From Opitutia bacterium (GTDB taxonomy: Bacteria; Verrucomicrobiota; Verrucomicrobiia; Opitutales; UBA953), in contig DNHH01000058.1 in NCBI GenBank assembly GCA_003485955.1, positions 1 through 8,294 of the forward strand: a stretch of 8,294 bases of DNA, in the 5' to 3' direction. Below the pieces are notes generated by a model that ran no database searches, was not told where the DNA came from, and saw only the letters and a program-made list of their open reading frames with translations. The position numbers and the translations under genes were made by a program. Below are positions 5,960 through 8,294 of the stretch, piece after piece. How positions within the stretch are numbered: the stretch's first letter is position 1; the number at the start of each line of letters is the position of its first letter.

Positions 5960-8294
5960 ATGACGTCTCTCCCTTCTGTTGTCCGTGACCGTCGTGGTTT
6001 TGCTCTTGTTTTGAGCCTAACCATCATGGCGCTTTTGGTCTTGGTGGTTTTAACGACGGCCGGGTTCCTGAATTTAGAGTCACGCATCGCGGACATGGCG
6101 ATGCGGGGTGCGATGGCACGTCACAATGCGCTGATGTCAGGGCGTCTCGCTTTGGCGCAACTTCAGTTGCTCGCCGGGCCTGACCAGCGTGTCACCGCGA
6201 CGGGTGGAATCATCGATCCTGCAAACACAACATGGGGTGTCGCTCCAACAAATCCTGCTTATGACCGAATGACGGGTGTCTGGCATGCAGGTCCAAAAGC
6301 TGACAGTCGAAAGCGCGTGCTCGCGCCGTTGGAGCGCTCAGCGAATGGTTACCTTTATGATACGCGCGTTTCAGAAGACGGCGCTACGGGTGTTGCGCCC
6401 GGTGTGAATCTTGACGGCAAAACTTATGATTGGTCGACAGATCGCGAGCGCACCTCGGCTGACAGCCGTTTTTTAGGATGGCTGGTGAGCGGTAACGAGG
6501 GTCTTCCTTTAACGGCTACAACCTATACCGGGCCACGCACTGCATGGACGCTTGCTCTCGCTGGTCGCGTTCCGCTCGTAGGTTCAGGGTCACTGGGCAC
6601 AATTGGCGCTAATGAAGGTGCTTCGCTCGCTTCATCTGCGGGTCCACCTGCCACGGCGACCGGTCGTATTGAACTTCCGCCAGTCGTCATGCCTGGCCCG
6701 AGCGGTGCGTCCTTCAGTGCGGGTTCCTCCGTTGTTACTGGGTATTACGCGTGGTGGGTGGGCGACGAAGGCGTCAAGGCACGCATCAATCTGCGGGATC
6801 CTTATGCGGGTGTGCAGCCAGACGATTCTAATGTCGCTGCAGGAGGTTACTACCGATTGATGACTTCGCTGCGAAATAATTTCACCTTGGTGAAGGACAA
6901 CGCAGGGCTATCGCCTTTTTCGGCATGGGACACCGCTAGCGCGACCAATATCGCGAACGCTACTAGCTTCGCGCAGTTGAAGACTGCTTTGGCGAGCGCG
7001 ACAGATTTAAGTCCGTTCTTCCACGACCTTAGTTTTACGTCGCTTGGTTTACACACCGACACGCAACGCGGTGGGTTGAAGCGCGACTTGACGGCTTACT
7101 TAAATCTCGGAGGCGGCACCCCTACCGCCATTGGCTCAGCGACAATCGCAGACGCTGCTTGGAAAACATTAAATCCAACCACCAATGATCCGTCTCGCCC
7201 CGTCGCGCTTCCGGGTGTTTCTGACACCACCGACATCCTGGGCAACCTTCCTTGGCTTCCATATCAAGCAACCGCGCCACTAAGCGTCTTTGCGGGCACC
7301 AGTCCTAAGTATGGTTTAATGCGCCACTGGTTAATGCAGAAAGCTGCGTGGTCTACGACTGGTGTAACGACTTCGTTACCTGTCTTGCGTACATCCGCAA
7401 CTGCCGCGGCTGCTTATACCACAAGTAACGATCAGAACTACATGGTCGCTCAGGTGAAGAACCAATACAAGACGCCTGTCCATCCAGTGCTCTCGCAGAT
7501 GAATGTTTATTTCCGCCCTGCATATGATTCGACGCTCGGCGGAACTGGCGTGCAGGCATACATGTTGGTTTATCCACGCATCGTCCTGTGGAACCCCTGG
7601 AACGTCCCCATCGCATCGCAGGCTTACGTGGTTGATGTTGGGAATCGCTTTGTGGTGCGTTCGCGAGTGACGTATACTACTTCTGCTGGGGGTAGTGGCA
7701 CACTAGTCATGCGTTACGGTAATAATGCGAGTACGCCGTTCGATCGGGCAGATAATAACGCAACACAATGGAATCCGGGCTTAAGCGCTATGGCCTTTGT
7801 TGTCCCTGCTACCGACTTCAAGCCGGGCGAGGCTTTGGTGTTTAGTGCGCCGACGACGAATACTGGCACGATGAGTACGTCTGTGACGCGACCCTATTCT
7901 TCGGGTGGCTCGCAGGTTTTAGCAGCCGCGCCGCTGGTCTCTGCGGCAAACCCAACGCCTTATTTCAAAGCAGCACTCACAATTATTCCCTCTACGGGTG
8001 TTCCGGGTGATCCGACAGATTTTGCAACCTACGCCAAAATTTCTGGCGGCGTGAATGCAACCTACCAGTTTGCGACGGGCCCTGGTGGAGGCTACGACTT
8101 CTCGCTGCAGTATAACGTGATGACGCCTGGATACCCGTACCAAAACATGACTGGCCAGTCTTACTTGTTAGATGGAACCGGCACTCAGGCTTACCAAATG
8201 ATGGACAGCGATGGCTATCAACGCGGCAACATGGGTCGCTGGATTAGCGCTGGTGAAACAGCTGTTGCTTATACCGACATTCGGGGTGCTTCGC
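5960..8294 (+). CDS. Giant prepilin-like protein, Verru_Chthon cassette protein A-like (paralogue 2, 3' end outside window)
   Basis: An open frame of 778 codons runs from ATG 5960 to the window edge without a stop. The N-terminus MTSLPSVVRDRRGFALVLSL has basic residues, Gly13 and Phe14, then a hydrophobic helix (14-37). By my count 52 of 70 residues from RRGF to DQRVTA match paralogue 1 without gaps. Beyond that, similarity concentrates in landmarks: YYAWWVGDEGVKARINL (262-278), GGLKRDL (371-377), LWNPWNVP (543-550) and a KPGEALVF segment corresponding to LEPGEVRTF in paralogue 1. As there, mature position 5 is not Glu, so it resembles GspK/PilX-type minor pseudopilins more than major pilins. 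Residues from about 40 onward are predicted extracytoplasmic. The C-terminal landmarks of paralogue 1 would lie beyond the edge. The start is supported by the basic residues just before the helix and by a good promoter upstream. There is no Shine-Dalgarno; the leader instead carries CACCTCCTTTA. Function is unknown. Confidence 0.87.
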   Translation, partial: MTSLPSVVRDRRGFALVLSLTIMALLVLVVLTTAGFLNLESRIADMAMRGAMARHNALMSGRLALAQLQLLAGPDQRVTATGGIIDPANTTWGVAPTNPAYDRMTGVWHAGPKADSRKRVLAPLERSANGYLYDTRVSEDGATGVAPGVNLDGKTYDWSTDRERTSADSRFLGWLVSGNEGLPLTATTYTGPRTAWTLALAGRVPLVGSGSLGTIGANEGASLASSAGPPATATGRIELPPVVMPGPSGASFSAGSSVVTGYYAWWVGDEGVKARINLRDPYAGVQPDDSNVAAGGYYRLMTSLRNNFTLVKDNAGLSPFSAWDTASATNIANATSFAQLKTALASATDLSPFFHDLSFTSLGLHTDTQRGGLKRDLTAYLNLGGGTPTAIGSATIADAAWKTLNPTTNDPSRPVALPGVSDTTDILGNLPWLPYQATAPLSVFAGTSPKYGLMRHWLMQKAAWSTTGVTTSLPVLRTSATAAAAYTTSNDQNYMVAQVKNQYKTPVHPVLSQMNVYFRPAYDSTLGGTGVQAYMLVYPRIVLWNPWNVPIASQAYVVDVGNRFVVRSRVTYTTSAGGSGTLVMRYGNNASTPFDRADNNATQWNPGLSAMAFVVPATDFKPGEALVFSAPTTNTGTMSTSVTRPYSSGGSQVLAAAPLVSAANPTPYFKAALTIIPSTGVPGDPTDFATYAKISGGVNATYQFATGPGGGYDFSLQYNVMTPGYPYQNMTGQSYLLDGTGTQAYQMMDSDGYQRGNMGRWISAGETAVAYTDIRGAS

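Overview
The window looks like chromosomal DNA of a member of the Verrucomicrobiota, possibly an Opitutae-like lineage (class guessed from memory of similar proteins). The main evidence is a pair of very large proteins with one hydrophobic, prepilin-like N-terminus and the motifs WWVGDEGVKA(K/R)INL, GGL(R/K)RDL, (LW/IH)NP(Y/W)NVP and, in the complete copy, RGPFMSLSDFVNRRL, SDTFVIRAYGE and GRRF..V.TRWL. I associate these with the verrucomicrobial 'Verru_Chthon cassette protein A'-like family. Base composition is moderate (roughly half G+C) and coding density is high. I see no tRNA, rRNA, CRISPR array, insertion sequence or phage gene.

Layout, left to right. (1) Positions 1-502, minus strand: the 5' part of a small, probably exported protein, cut by the window edge. 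(2) Positions 512-4804, minus strand: a complete 1430-residue giant prepilin-like protein whose stop lies 9 nt before the start of the first gene, so the two probably form an operon. (3) Positions 4805-4909: a divergent intergenic region with a plausible minus-strand promoter. (4) Positions 4910-5464 and 5461-5862, plus strand: an ExbB/TolQ/MotA-type proton-channel protein and an ExbD/TolR-type partner, overlapping by 4 nt. (5) Positions 5863-5959: an intergenic region with a good sigma-70-like promoter. (6) Positions 5960-8294, plus strand: a second giant prepilin-like protein, paralogous to the first, open to the right edge (778 codons visible).

The two giant paralogues therefore flank an ExbB-ExbD motor pair. 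No TonB, TolA, TolB, Pal or TonB-dependent receptor gene is visible. One reading is that the ExbBD pair energises an envelope machine to which the giant inner-membrane-anchored proteins belong. The other is that an ordinary exbBD pair simply sits between two copies of a duplicated family. The sequence alone does not decide this. The ExbB protein also has leucine where the E. coli-type proteins have the conserved third-helix glutamate.
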